Below, in pieces: positions 12,310 to 24,039 of a stretch of DNA of 64,000 nt. Location of the stretch: the NCBI RefSeq assembly GCF_905475465.1, contig NC_062250.1, positions 1,572,501 to 1,636,500 of the forward strand, written 5' to 3'. Every line of letters begins with the position of its first letter. Positions within the stretch are counted from its first letter, which is position 1. Source of the DNA: Pieris napi (Eukaryota; Arthropoda; Insecta; Lepidoptera; Pieridae). Under the pieces are notes generated by a model. That model saw nothing but the letters and a program-made list of their open reading frames with translations, did no database searches and had not been told where the DNA came from. The position numbers and the translations under genes were made by a program.

Positions 12310-13262
12310 GAAAACGGCTATAAATAATTAAAAACACAAAATTTACAATTAGTTTCTGTTTGATTTTCTATCATTAAATCCTGAAAGTCATAGAAACTGC
12401 GGCGAGCTTGCAAATATTTGCCTTCAAGTATAAACAACTTAATAAGAAAGACCAATAGCCACTCGATTAGACGCGTAATTACCTATTCGCTTTCAACTTC
12501 CTTACTTAATTTATTCTGTTTATTTGAAGGCGTTTCAATACGACACAGGAAAGCACTTAAAATATTGAAAATAAAGGGCAGGTTTAAAAGGAATTTCAAA
12601 TATTCTTGTAGCCGAGGGCCGTTATTGAACTTTAGTCGCTTATTTAATTTAAAGTGGAGTTTTTATAGAGCTAAAATTAGAGGCATATTTTTATTTCATT
12701 TGGCATTAGGCTAAAATGAAAATTAGGTTTATAATAACAAAAATATAAAAACAAAAATAATCGCCGGAAGCTCTTAAGTCCTTCCGGAAACGCTTACCGA
12801 TAAATTTGAAATTTAAAAAAGGAACCCGAATTCCTTAGAGATTAAGCTGCTGATTGTTTTATTTAGAAGATATAAATTTATTATCCTATGCCAAATCTCG
12901 ACTTTATAATCTTTTAAGAGACGCGAAAACATAATGACGTATTTTTCAAACTGATTTTCCAGTAATCTACAAAAAGGTTGTTTGAATAAAGAATTGAACA
13001 TTATTGGTTGAAACACCAAGCCTTTCCCAAAAAAGATTGATTTCTTTTGATTTGCTAATTTCTCGTGTATAAAATACAGTATAGGACACTGTCAACCAAA
13101 AACGTATAAAAGTATATACTAACAATTGATGGACAGCATCACCATACACATGGAGGTGGCTGATACACAGTGTAGGAGCATCACATCCAAATAAATCATT
13201 GGAAAAAATTGTATATAACATATTCCTAGTGATAATTATAATAAGCTAACTTTTAATAATTA
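12310..13262. other. Non-coding stretch
   Basis: The ORFs at 12418 (plus, 98 codons) and at 12813 and 12967 (minus) show no domain, no splice-compatible partner and no repeat similarity. I treat them as chance. Confidence 0.4.
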
Positions 13263-13263
13263 T

Positions 13264-13545
13264 AAAATTAATCAATAGCGCTACAACCTTTTTAGGTCTT
13301 GGTCTCAGATTTCTGTCTGTTTCATGATCATTTGTTAATCTAATAGCCAAGTAGGTGATCAGCATTGTGTGCATTGGCGCACGCCCTCGACTTTTTTAGG
13401 TCTAAGGCAAGCCGGTTTCCTTCACCGTCCGAGCGAATGTGAAATGCGCACATAGAAAGAAAGTCTATTGGTGCACAGCCTTGAATCGTACCTACGACCT
13501 CAGGGATGAGAGTCGCACTCTGAAGCCACTAGGCCAACACTGCTC
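13264..13545 (-). mobile_element. tRNA-derived SINE, family A (near full length)
   Basis: Minus-strand copy with box A in GGCCTAGTGG, a mutated box B (GTACGATTC in place of GTTCGATCC), the middle segment GCGCACATAGAAAGAAAG (as it appears on plus) and the 3' end at 13270-13300. It keeps the ATCATGAAACAG segment that other copies lack. Confidence 0.85.
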
Positions 13546-13838
13546 TGCTTTTAATTATTATACTAAATATTTAAGTTGGTCCGTACCAAATATCGTAGCT
13601 ATTAACTGTCCAGTCTAAATAGCTAAGTGAGGAACGGGAACTAATCCCCAGAGCGAGCTCGTTTGCTCCACTGGTTCAATCTCAATTCTATGAATAATAA
13701 TACGATCTATAACAACGATAATGGCCGGCCTAACCTAAATTAATTGGGAGCGAATAAAACACTTGTGTGCAAACATCATTTCCAACAATAATTGTATCAT
13801 TTATAAGTCCGCGCATATACTATTGTGATTTATTAATA

Positions 13839-14085
13839 TCTTTATATATAAAAATGTTTTGTTGGGTAGTGTACGCTTCAAAAACTCAAAAAGTTGAAAT
13901 TTTAGCATGATATATAATCCGCATCAAGGATTGTTTTTATCTGTTTTTTTAGTTTTTTATATGTCATTTTTTTCCACGAGTATTACAAAATTAAATTTAT
14001 ATGAAATGTATTCTTTGTTTTGTTTCTCATTTTTCAACCATTCAATCACAATGTGCCACAGCGAAACGTGGCAGGGAAGAGCTAG
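13839..14085 (+). mobile_element. Complete small non-autonomous Helitron
   Basis: Starts TCTTTATATATAAAAATG after an A. Ends in the hairpin TGCCAC-AGCGAAAC-GTGGCA, then GGGAAGAGCTAG, followed by T. That is the Helitron end plan: 5' TC, a 3' hairpin about 12 nt before CTRR, insertion between A and T, and no target duplication. Length 247 bp. It has no coding capacity; the ORF over 13907-14188 is incidental. The family differs from the two other Helitron types in the window. Confidence 0.8.
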
Positions 14086-14144
14086 TTATATTTATAAATT
14101 ATGCATTTTATTAATAAAACCTAAAAATAAAAACAAAATATACA

Positions 14145-14245
14145 ATATTTACAAATTTCTTAACCTACATAGTAATAATAATAAATAATTAAAAATTAAT
14201 AAAAACAAAATTAAAACCAATTTAAAAAGTTTGGTCCCTGTGGCT
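14145..14245 (-). mobile_element. LINE 3' UTR fragment (FVPFGVETLGPWG family)
   Basis: Near-identical to 34635-34735 (TTCTTAACCTACA-AGTAATAAT and AAAAGTTTGGTCC-TGTGGC). There it lies just downstream, on the minus strand, of a LINE-like coding fragment. Confidence 0.5.
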
Positions 14246-15025
14246 AACTACGATATTTTTAGAGATTCCAGCCCAGTGATAAATTTAATAAGTGTCAAAA
14301 TATAAACAAATTAATAGAAAGGAAGATAAAAAATAAACATTTCTTCGCGATGCACTAAAGGTGAGATATCAGGTCAAAAATTTCCCATTTGTCGAAACTT
14401 TATTTATTTTGAGATAGAAGAGTGAACCGCGTAAATTTACGACTTTACATTGAAGCTTATAAAAATATCCGTAGTACTGAAATAAACTAATCAAGCAATG
14501 TCCTCAATAATATTTTTAGCCGAACGAAATACAAAAACAATTTTTTAGAGCGCTCTCTAGAGAGCAATGTTTTGGCTTCAATATCATCGAACCATACAGT
14601 AACGCATTTGTCATAAAAACCGATATTTTTGTGAACATGATATGTTGTTTGACACGACATGACCATTAATTAGAAAACATATCTTCGTTTATATTATAGG
14701 AATAAATAAACATTATGTTTTACTATCGTCAATTACTATTAGGAAGTCCAATGAAAGTCAAGGTGTGGTATTACAGGTCGGCGAAAAACGAATATAATAA
14801 AGTCTATTTCTTTTAAAGCGTACCAGCTCCAAGACGGTACTGCTATTTCAAATATACCATTGAGGTAATAACATTTCGTTGAGTATGTTTTAACAGTATT
14901 ATTAGAATGTGAATTTCCATGTTTATAATATCTACTAACTACTTACTAATAATGGGCATTGTTCCCTCTCAATTAGATCAATTAGATATGATAGGCAGAT
15001 AAATTTCAGCGATCAAGTGATCAAT

Positions 15026-15408
15026 ATTTTTGAAGTTATACTTCTTTAGGCGCGTTATGAAAAATTGATTTGAGTGTATTTTTACGATGCGCGCGCACCG
15101 TGACACAAAATTAACAGAATGAAGTTGCCCACGGAAGATGCTACGGCATTGGACATGATTTAAAAACAACATTCGAATAATAATAGAATTTATGTTACAC
15201 TTAATCTAAGAGAATAATAATAAATATTTATTTATTTAATTTTTCAAATGTAAACTGAACTTTATTGACTATAATGACTTCTTTTTCAGTCTTTGATTAT
15301 TTAATTGTAATTAATTATTTGCATGCAATAAAACACTATTTTTAATAATGCCAAAGAAGTATAACTTCTTACGCGCGTACATAAATAAGTACACGCACCC
15401 TTTTTTTT
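15026..15408. mobile_element. MITE, deletion derivative of the 45270-47303 transposon
   Basis: The left end GAAGTTATACTTCTTTAGG continues into CGCGTTATGA and ACGATGCGCGCGCACC, as at 45270. The right end (AATTATTTGCATGCAAT..., AAAGAAGTATAACTTC, TTACGCGCGTAC...) matches 47105-47303 almost base for base. The whole coding interior of the larger element is absent, replaced by about 60 bp. The terminal palindromic motif is present at both ends in inverted orientation. Confidence 0.8.
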
Positions 15409-15965
15409 ATAATTTTGCCAGTTTTCGAACCGAGGATTATTAAGTCACGGAGTTGTTGAAGTCAGTGACGATCCTCATGAGATGTATAACTTTTATGAGT
15501 GACATTTTTTTTCTTTACAAAAAAATTATAATAAAAATAAACATTTTTTACTATCGATCGTCATATTACATGTATTGCTAATGTGAAATAAATGCAATAT
15601 ATTTGTATGACCCAGACTATGTGAATATATTAATTTTACAATATATTCAAAACAAATAGAAATTGCATAGAAATTTAATTCGGAAATCATTTGAAAAAAA
15701 AACGCACTGTTTGAAACTGTGCATTAACTTATCAAAGCCATTCAACGCGAATCATTTGTTCATACAACTTCAGTCTTTAAAAATATTTTTTATCACGGCT
15801 CTATAAAATGAGTTTATACAGTATCAAAGGGAAATAGGTTATGGAGCGGTTTTATCAAATACTTTGAAAGTTTTCTGGTTCCATTAATAGCCTTTAGATT
15901 TTACTCTAAAGTTACTGTGACTGTATAATAAGTTCGACTTTTGTTGAAAAATTTAGTGAATTCAT

Positions 15966-16440
15966 AAGATTTTTTTTATAGAACAGGGGGCAAACGGGCA
16001 GGAGGCTCACCTGATGTTAAGTGGTGCCACGCCCATGGACACTCTCAATGCCAGAGGGCTCGCGAGTGCGTTGCCGGCCTTTTAAGAATTGGTATTTGTT
16101 GGTTGAAATGTTACGGATAGCGATGGTGCACGGCAAAAACTGCCTTGAAAAACGCTCAGTTGTGGAACGGCGGACGTTGAGGTGATACGGATGGAATTAG
16201 GTATTCTGCCTCGACGTCCGATGATGAAACTCAGCTGCAGGTATTAATCCGAACAACTCCTCTGAACACTCTCCATGGTAAATGCGGTAGAAGATGCAGA
16301 ATGACCCCTCTCTCTACGCAACGCCAAAGGATCAAGCCGGATTGGTCGTCGACGATTCGAAGCGCTCTGCGTTGAATACGGTCAAGTGGAAGGAGCTGGT
16401 ACTGGGGAGCCCCCGCCCAGAGCTTTTTGGAGGCTAATTT
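15966..16440 (-). mobile_element. LINE 3' end, longest copy of its family here
   Basis: Low-coordinate end is the 3' UTR (GCCTCCTGCCCGTTTG on minus). The ORF2 C-terminus follows, and then a further upstream coding part (CAACGCAGAGCGCTTCGAAT and similar on minus) that the other copies lack. Several frameshifts break the frame, so it is a dead copy. Confidence 0.75.
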
Positions 16441-16994
16441 AGCCTTTCCCTTATTATTTGAGCTTAAAATGTTTAGACAAAGTCTCGTAAAAATAACTTA
16501 ACTAAACCGAAAAGCATCATTTCAATTTTGCGGTCGTACTAACCCAATTATGTAGCCAAGTCTAAAAACATTTACATTGTTCGAATAGACCACAGTAGTG
16601 TTAAAAATATTTAACACAATGTGCTTAACGAAGCAAGAAAATATACGGAGCGAAAAGACAAACGTAGTAATTGTTTTGTTCTCTTAAATTAACATTTTTC
16701 AAACACGAACTGTTTATACAATTCATAATAAATAAAATATTGTTTTGGGTTTCCACTGATTTATTACCCTTTTTGAGGTAAAGTTGATCTTAAAATACCA
16801 TCCTGTAACTACTTGACTAGGTCCTAGGGCAGACGGTATCCCGTATAGAAAGAAAGAAATTAATGTATTAATGTTGCATACACCAAAAAAGAACTGCAAA
16901 AATACAACCTTACCAAAATAAGTTCCAACTACGCTTTAAAATGATGTAACACATATAACACACTCAACAGAAATGTAAACAATTAATCGGTCGT

Positions 16995-17090
16995 GTGCAG
17001 TCCTTTCAATTTCCCTCCATGTCTTTCCAGCCTGCAATAATGCTCTGTTGCCAAGTCTGTTTGGAGCGGCCAAGACACGGTAGAAACAAA
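16995..17090 (-). mobile_element. Possible LINE C-terminal relic
   Basis: One minus frame reads QAGKTWREIERTAHDR, close to the W-x(4)-A-x-D-R block that ends many LINE ORF2 proteins. A neighbouring frame reads RSKQTWQQSI, which suggests a frameshift. It is very short, so the call is tentative. Confidence 0.35.
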
Positions 17091-17094
17091 CTGA

Positions 17095-18530
17095 TCTAAT
17101 ATCTGTCAAGTGACGAAGGTACCGAAAGGCATAAAAATGAATAAATTTGCGTTGTCCTTAGGTTAAATTTTTTAACTGAAATCAGTCCCTGCTTAGTGTA
17201 CTAATTTTAAAATTATTTTTATGATACGATATTTCGCATCCACTTAGAGCCTGTAAGATGTCTATAATATGACTATCATGTGGGAGAAGCTGTGCTTGGT
17301 CCAGCAGGGCTGGCTGGCATACGCGAGTTGATGTCGAAATCATTACAAATTGCTGGAGTTTTTTTTAAATTAATAAGCTTTAAACTATACAATCCTTTGT
17401 TAAATTTTGATTGAGATTGTAGCATATAAGGAAAATGTTCATAATAAATATTAAAAGAAAGTTTGTTGATTAATATTTATAGAAATATTTTCCTACTGGC
17501 CAAATTTTAAATAATTTGTAAACATGCAAAAATCTACTTCGAACTCAAAAGCCCCACAGAGCTAATAAAGGTTAAGGAAAATAAAATAACCATTGGCTTC
17601 CTGATAAACAGTAATACCGACGTTTCTTTTCCGCAAAGAATAAAAAAGATAAATTTTTCCCTTTGCATTTTATTCCTATTTTCCTGCGCCTTTGTTCTGA
17701 GTGATTTATGGAGTACCAACCTTACAAAACATTAAACAACTGAATGCAAGTAAATAGAAATAAAAGACGGTCTCACATGTTCGAAGGAAATGGCCGGAAA
17801 ATATAGCTATGGTTATGTAGATATATTTCAACTATACGAAGTTTATCTGTGTACGGTGAATTTTGTATTATATTTCTTCTCGTAATAAGTTTTCCTAGAT
17901 TTCCTCATTTTTATAGGCATTCGTCCTACGATTGTGGCACTTAAGAGTGATACTTAAAAAATATATGTATATTAAAAACCAATACATTTTTGACGTGGCA
18001 GTTTTCGCCAAGTCCCATTTCTCACGGTTCAGAATCTCACTCTGTGTATCACACTGTATATCAAAAACGTATTGGATTTTCATTTATCCGCATTAGATTG
18101 AGAGTTGAGACAGAGAGAGCGAGAGTTCCTACATCCTCTGCCCATATTTGAATAAGTGTTGTTGCCTATTATTTGCGTTTTCCTGTATATCTTCACTTAT
18201 CTGATAACATTGATTCTAAGAATACTATTTATTTCGCGCTGACACGTACGTATTTTGGCTTTCGTTTTGGTTTGGAAAATCAAAGAATGTGCCTCCAGTG
18301 AGAAGATATCCAAAGATCAGTATTGATTATTTCGTTTGAGACAAATGTTTATAATATTATTTCTATTCGATTTGTTTTGGTTGCAAAGACTATGTTAATC
18401 TTGGTGTAACCTAACCTTTTAAAATGTACCTTTATCTTATTATGGACTCCTTGTACTTTATTTTTTCAGCATTGTATTTTATTTAACCGAGCTGTATGTA
18501 ACAGAAAAAATAATATAGTATGGTAATATT
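17095..18530. other. Non-coding stretch
   Basis: The ORFs at 17534-17719 and 17895-18083 (minus) carry no motif. No repeat shared with the rest of the window was noticed. Confidence 0.4.
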
Positions 18531-18532
18531 AA

Positions 18533-18805
18533 TCTAATATATAAAATTCTCGTGTCGCGGTGTTTGTGGTTAAACTCCTCCGAAACGGCTCGACCGATTC
18601 TCATGAAATTTTGTGTGCATATTGGGTATGTCTGAGAATCGGACAACATCTATTTTTCATCCCCCTAAATGGTAAGGGTAGTTCACCCCTAAATTTTTTT
18701 TTTTAATTTTTAGATAAATTTTTATTTTTTTATAATACAGCATTAAAAAAATATATACAACCCCTAACTTTCACCCCTCTACGATCAACCGTAAGTATTT
18801 ATAAA
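18533..18805 (+). mobile_element. Helitron type 1, 3'-truncated
   Basis: Starts TCTAATATATAAAATTCTCG after A, then CTCCTCCGAAACGGCTCGAC, TGAGAATCGG and CACCCCTCTACGATCAACC. The 3' hairpin is absent. Confidence 0.75.
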
Positions 18806-19249
18806 TTTGACCGGAATTAAAAAAAATATTGAATTAAATAGTAACAAGCAATGTATAACTCGAAACGACGAAATCTTTAGTATTGATCAAATTCATTTGA
18901 ATAGAAAATTAATGTACTATCATCATAAGTCTGTAGAATGTTTTTCAAAGGAAATGAAACGCACTAAGCTAATATAATATGAATGTATTCTAAACTAATG
19001 CATACTTTATATTCAATGGGACGCGTAATTTACGATACAAAATAAGCAAATAAAATATTTTTACATGTCTATGTTTGTTTGGCTGCGAAGTATATAATAA
19101 TAACATCGCAGTTTTATTGCCTTTCTTCCCCTTATTACTGCGTAATTCTGTTTTTGTAGACTTGCATGCGTCTCATAAGATAATCTTCATAAATAAAATG
19201 TAAAGTAAACATGTATTTTCTGATGAACTGTTTTTCTTTGTACTACTTT

Positions 19250-19553
19250 ATTTATATTTATATAAAATTCTCGTGTCACAATGTTTGTTCCCATACTCCT
19301 CCGAAATGGCTCGACCGATTCTTATGAAATTTTTCATGCATATTCAGTAAGTCTGAGAATCGGCTACTATATATCTTTCAACCCCTAAGTTATAGGAGAT
19401 GTCCACCCCAAATTTTTTTGTTTTTATTTTTTTACAACAAATAATAACAATACATACAAAAAATACATACAACCTCTAATTTTCGCCCCTCTACGATCAA
19501 CCCCTATTTTTTATTATTGTAGATAGTTATTGTATTGAATTAAAAAAATGATT
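19250..19553 (+). mobile_element. Helitron type 1, 3'-truncated
   Basis: TATAAAATTCTCGTGTCACA, CTCCTCCGAAATGGCTCGAC and GCCCCTCTACGATCAACCCC mark a second type 1 copy, 0.7 kb after the first. Its 3' end stops at another Helitron 5' end at 19555. Confidence 0.75.
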
Positions 19554-19554
19554 A

Positions 19555-19605
19555 TCTTAATATATATAAATTACGCGTCACGTTGTTTGTCCGCTATGGT
19601 AGTCT
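19555..19605 (+). mobile_element. Helitron type 2, 5' end only
   Basis: TCTTAATATATATAAATTAC followed by GCGTCACGTTGTTTGTCCGC matches the 5' end of the complete type 2 element at 49778-50151 for about 45 bp, then diverges. It is preceded by A. Confidence 0.55.
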
Positions 19606-19609
19606 GACT

Positions 19610-20070
19610 ACTTTCTTGCAATTACTTATTTCAGTCAACATAGCTTTTATTCATTTCATACAAACTATTATTCTCAAAGAAAATAAATCTAGTAATATGG
19701 TGAACTAAGTAATAAAAGCTCCTTAGAACATAATACACTAATTTAAAAATATAAACTAGAGGCGACGCTTCACGGCAATAAAATTGTTGCATTTCTCTCT
19801 TCTGCTATATTTTTCAAAAGTTTATTATAGAAATTAAAGTGGAGCCCGGATTGTTTCATTATAATTTATAAATACGAAGCATTTTCGTAAAATATAGTGC
19901 TTAAGCATTTGTTGATTTTTTAACGACGTAGTGCAGGTGCTTATACGCACATTGTAATGGCCTAAGGCCACCAAAAGTAATGGAAGTCATCGTCGATCTG
20001 ATATTGTCATCGAATTCCACAATTATATGTATAACAGATGGTCAAAGAAAATTTAACCTCCTCTAACCGT
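19610..20070. other. Non-coding stretch
   Basis: No recognisable feature up to the LINE fragment at 20072. The latter part may be diverged LINE sequence. Confidence 0.35.
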
Positions 20071-20071
20071 T

Positions 20072-20293
20072 AAAAACTGGATGAATGTTGCTCAAAACAA
20101 AGAAAAATGGAAAAATATGGAGGAGGCTTTTACCCTAAAAGGGGCCATACAAAAACTAGACATAAAAAAATAAAAATAAATCTAACTTAAATTTTGTTTA
20201 AAACTTACTAACTTAACTAATACTAATATTAAGGAATGCAAACTAACCAATTGTTGTATGGATCAAATAAAGCATTAATAATAATAATAATAA
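20072..20293 (+). mobile_element. LINE ORF2 C-terminus and 3' tail
   Basis: An open frame ends KNWMNVAQNKEKWKNMEEAF-TLKG...-stop (20171-20173). This is the terminal W-x(7)-W-x(2)-[LM]-E-E-A-F block of LINE ORF2 proteins. A short 3' UTR, AATAAA (about 20266) and a (TAA)n tail at 20275-20293 complete a typical LINE 3' end. Confidence 0.7.
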
Positions 20294-20817
20294 CCGTTTA
20301 ATTCATGGTTTATTTCTATTTAATCTTATCTATTTTGAATATGTAATTCATATTTTAGGTTAATAGTTAACAAATTCTTAAAACTATATAATTCCAAATA
20401 ACTTCAGGGCTACCAAAAGTCCAGGACACAAGCGGGGGTACAAGCGAACCTACTGACCTTTAAGTGTACCATGATTTGCCTAATCAGCTGTAAAAGTTCA
20501 CCTATATGTCATAACTAAAATATTATTTTATATGTAATATATTATATAGTTTTGTAAATGTTTCATAAAAAATATACTTTAAAAATGAGAAGTTTTAATT
20601 CTAGAATTAATTTGTAGCGTACAGTACTTAATCGAGTTTAGTTTTGCATGAATAGACCTTGTTAGGGAAGTAAGTTTAGCTTTAAAAATATGCATTTCAT
20701 ACAATTTGCTACATGCTATTAGATTACCAGCCTTCTCTATCCAATTTGTACGTTGAGAGTGATATGTATTATATGTTATTATTTATGTGTATTTTATGAA
20801 CTAGTGATTATACTGCT

Positions 20818-21190
20818 TCTCATATTTTATATACAATAGAGCTGGTGCGGCTTGTGATGCGGCTGAAAAATCTAAAGCTTGCAAATACAGGGGTCTAGGC
20901 TCCGAATATGATTTTGTCCCATTCGGTGTCGAGACCCTTGGGCCGTGGGGTCCTAGCGCTATAAGGATTTTTAAGGATATATCAAAAAGGTTAGTCGACA
21001 TCACAGGAGACCGAAGAGCTGGCAGCTACCTCGGACAAAGAATTAGTCTAGCAAAAGGGGAAACGCTGCCAGTATCTTTGGAACCTTGCCTAAAGGAACT
21101 CCTTTTAAAAATATAGTTTAGTTATTATATTTTAAGTTTAGTTATTGTTTTTCTTTTTTGTGAATTTGTGTGTTGGAAATAAAAAAAATA
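20818..21190 (+). mobile_element. LINE-like C-terminal fragment (FVPFGVETLGPWG family)
   Basis: The plus frame encodes YDFVPFGVETLGPWGPSA, then IRIFKDISKRLVDITGDRRA and GSYLGQRISLAKG. The same block is on the minus strand at 34726-34925 and in part at 22853-22950, so it is repetitive. I recognise it as a module that recurs at the end of retrotransposon polyproteins, but cannot name the clade. The frame shifts near 21050, and the copy ends in an A-rich tail near 21180. Confidence 0.6.
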
Positions 21191-21194
21191 TATA

Positions 21195-21900
21195 GTAGAT
21201 ACCATATTTTTCATTACAAATTCATTGTTTTAAAATCTAAAATAATATAGCATAAACTAATGCTTTTAAAAGATGTTCTTAACCAGAGAGAAAAGCGCAT
21301 TTCCCACCTTTAAGTCAAAGCCTACAAAGTGAAAGCCTGCAGAGGATTACTCTAGGTGTACTTTTTGTAGCTTTTTCTCTCTTTGACCTTTCAAAGTTGT
21401 AATTTTATTCTAAAAACATTAGCTTAAGTTGATCTTTAAGACTCATTAAAATAGATATTGCAGAATCACTCGAATTTTATTTTGAAAAAACTATTTCATA
21501 TACTTTAGGAGGCTGGATTCCTGGATGTCATAGACCAGTCTAGGCATTCAATCCCGACTTTGCACGCCTTTATATTTATTTTAATATGTAAGTTAGACAT
21601 ATTGTATCGCGAACTTTTTTGTTCTTTAAAACTGTAGTACATCACTGAGCTCTAGTGTCAATAGTTTCCGCAGCGTACGTGACATAGGGATTTGTATAGG
21701 TATTTTTTTACGCCTTGGGTTATATTAATAAAGATTTCATACGACTTTTTGACGAAAGACTCTTAAATTTTGTTTAATATATGCTATAGCATTTATTAAT
21801 TGCTGTTCATCAGGGATAGTGTAGGACACAAATGGTGTTTTTTTTTAAATTGGTTGGGTTCCAAAAGTGAAACTTTTATTACATAGTGTCAAACTTTTTC
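21195..21900. other. Non-coding stretch
   Basis: No recognisable feature. Confidence 0.35.
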
Positions 21901-21904
21901 GTCT

Positions 21905-22125
21905 GTGTGTTGCATGTCGCGTGACGGTCGGCCGCGGAGTAGGGAAAAAGTGAAAGGCGCTCGTCTCAGCAGCCAAGGACAATATGGCGGCGCCTATAGT
22001 TCGCAGCAGCTGACCGTGTAATGTATAGACTATTACTTAAAATGTGTATATAATGTAAATAATTGTTAAGTATTATGTATGTCGTACTCTCTAAGACACA
22101 GAGTTCAATAAAATATTAGTTAAAG
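21905..22125 (+). repeat. GC-rich patch with downstream AATAAA; possible LTR or promoter
   Basis: The segment at 21912-22015 is GC- and CpG-rich (GTGACGGTCGGCCGCGGAGT, ATGGCGGCGCC). An AT-rich part with AATAAA (about 22108) follows. GC-rich sequence ahead of a polyadenylation signal would suit a solo LTR, but I found no convincing TG...CA ends with matching target duplications. Confidence 0.25.
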
Positions 22126-22129
22126 ACTT

Positions 22130-22850
22130 ATTCTACTTTTATTATTTCCCATTGTCAATCCAATTTTCCAAGTATAAAATTAAGATTGTAAAGCGATTTT
22201 TATACCCTTAATGGAATATTATTCCAATTTTTTTTTAGTTAAATGTCTATAATGTGAAAAAAAGTTTCATTTTTACCGTGGTTTCATAAAACCACACAAT
22301 CCTTTTTTCTTTTTACAATATTAGTGTTGATACAGTACATGTATAATTGAAAACCATATATTTATAATTAAAATAAATGACGTTTAAGAATGTTTCAGTA
22401 TAATGAATGCTTTTATTAGATGTTATTAAAGTATAATAGAAAGTTAGTGTTTAGGGAAACGTTTATTAAGATTTACGCGAAGTTACGAGTTGTTTTCCTA
22501 ATAATGAAACATTATTGTTGTTTTGTAAGTAAAATACAGAGATTGATTTAAATTTTCCGACTTCTACCTAATTGATAAATGTTTTTCAATGAAAGTTTCT
22601 AGCAATAATTAAATATTATTTAAATACGATTTTATCACTACACATCTCAGAGTCGATACCGCTGATACTGTTTATTAATAAATGAAATAAACCAATTAGT
22701 TAAAATAACTTTAATGTGATATGTTCCTGTTTCCGGATTACGAATAAATGAGGTTTTATTTAAACCTACACGCTGTTGATAAGGACTTCGTATTTGAACC
22801 AAATCAGATGATCTGCAGTCCAATTGGTTGCTCTAACCAATTGGTTAATC
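22130..22850. other. Non-coding stretch with a hairpin
   Basis: A perfect 10-bp stem at 22821-22845 (CCAATTGGTT / AACCAATTGG) is the only structure noticed. Confidence 0.35.
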
Positions 22851-22852
22851 TA

Positions 22853-22950
22853 GCCTCGCTGTATTGCGATACTTATTCGTTGAGCGAGGAACGCACCAGC
22901 TCTGGGGTCACCGGTACTATCTACCAGGCGCCAACTTATATCTTTAGGCC
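22853..22950 (-). mobile_element. LINE-like C-terminal fragment (FVPFGVETLGPWG family)
   Basis: The minus strand reads KDISWRLVDSTGDPRAGAFL then AQRISIAIQRG, matching the fragments at 20818 and 34726. The overlapping 144-codon plus ORF (22748-23182) is partly its antisense. Confidence 0.6.
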
Positions 22951-23205
22951 TCTGCCTCACCGGGACGCCATGGCCACGTCGCCGGCTACGTATCCAAACA
23001 ATAAGTATTCACGTCATGTATGGCACCTCACTGACTTGGCGAGCGACTGGCGACGTAGTAGTAGCCAAGGTAACCAGAGTCGACCGCTCCTGATGCGGCG
23101 ACTGGCGACGCTGGCAACCTGGCGACGTCACCAGTTGTTTGCACGTGTCACTCACTCAGTCGCCAACCAGTTGCCGAATTAGCACACAACTACGTCACGA
23201 TGTTT
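22951..23205. other. GC-rich patch with repeated GGCGAC units
   Basis: The motif CTGGCGACG and close variants recur five or more times between 23030 and 23140. Content is unlike its AT-rich surroundings. No protein motif was recognised; it may be part of a transposon. Confidence 0.3.
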
Positions 23206-23678
23206 CATTTAGTCGGTAACAAATGCGTTAACAATAATAATATTACACTTATCGCGTTTGATGAGAATAATTTGAATTAAAACGTTTGTTTTAGCAATGT
23301 CTGTTAGTATATCTGTGAATTATTCATGAACTTTATTTTGTTATAACTAAGTGATTTTCGATTACTACATACATTATTTATCCCATATTAATGCTGATTC
23401 GTTTACATAATTTTAATTTTTGCTTGAGCTTGCATATTCCTAACATTTTCCTTCACATTACTATTTTCGCGATGCGCCTACGCAATAGGAATGTGAGAAG
23501 ACTGTGAGAGATACACCTGAAATATCATTGAGTGAATAATTTAAACTACAAAATTAAAGAACATATTTAGTTTTGGAGAGCCCAAAGCGTCAAAAACACC
23601 AAGATACTAAATATATATAAAACTCTGTTGAAGTACTATGAAATCTTCACAAGTATCTCTTATTGTAAGCCATACACA

Positions 23679-23843
23679 GCTGCCCTGCGATTCTGTAACT
23701 CACTTTTCGAACTCACACAGCGGTTTTCGCATCGGCGGTCGCTCTCAAATCAGTCGTGAAGCAGTCATTTTATGATTTGGCATTCTGAAAAGATAAAGTT
23801 TGTAGTTTATTGTTTATGAGAATGCCAAATCATAAAATGACTG
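23679..23843. mobile_element. Fold-back MITE family E
   Basis: The left arm starts CCCTGCGATTCTGTAACTCA. The inner part folds back: AGTCATTTTATGATTTGGCA (from about 23764) pairs with TGCCAAATCATAAAATGACT (to about 23843) around a TAGTTTATTGTTT loop. The outer right arm is missing. Confidence 0.7.
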
Positions 23844-23974
23844 AATGAAAGAATGAGACTTAGTAAAAATAAAAGTAAAAAAGTATTTTTATTTCTTGCA
23901 AAAGAACAAAGTAAACTTAAAATTATTTTTACACATATATTTTCAAGAAAGTAAATTACACAATTTTTTTTTTT

Positions 23975-24035
23975 TTTTAGAACCCTTCCTCAGATGCAGG
24001 CCTCCTCCAGGGATCTCCAGAGAATTTGACTTAAA
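23975..24035 (-). mobile_element. LINE C-terminal relic
   Basis: The minus strand reads SQILWRSLEEAC, the end of a LINE ORF2 (compare WRALEEAF at 41596-41797), with a long T-run at 23961-23978 on its tail side. Confidence 0.4.
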
Positions 24036-24039
24036 ACCT

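Noticed and set aside
13907..14188. 93-codon ORF
   Set aside because: It runs through the 3' hairpin of a non-coding Helitron.
21905..22125. Solo LTR
   Set aside because: No matching target duplications or convincing TG...CA ends were found, so it is left as an unclassified GC-rich patch.
22748..23182. 144-codon ORF as a protein gene
   Set aside because: Part of it is antisense to a LINE-like fragment (22853-22950), and the rest is a GC-rich repeated stretch without a motif.
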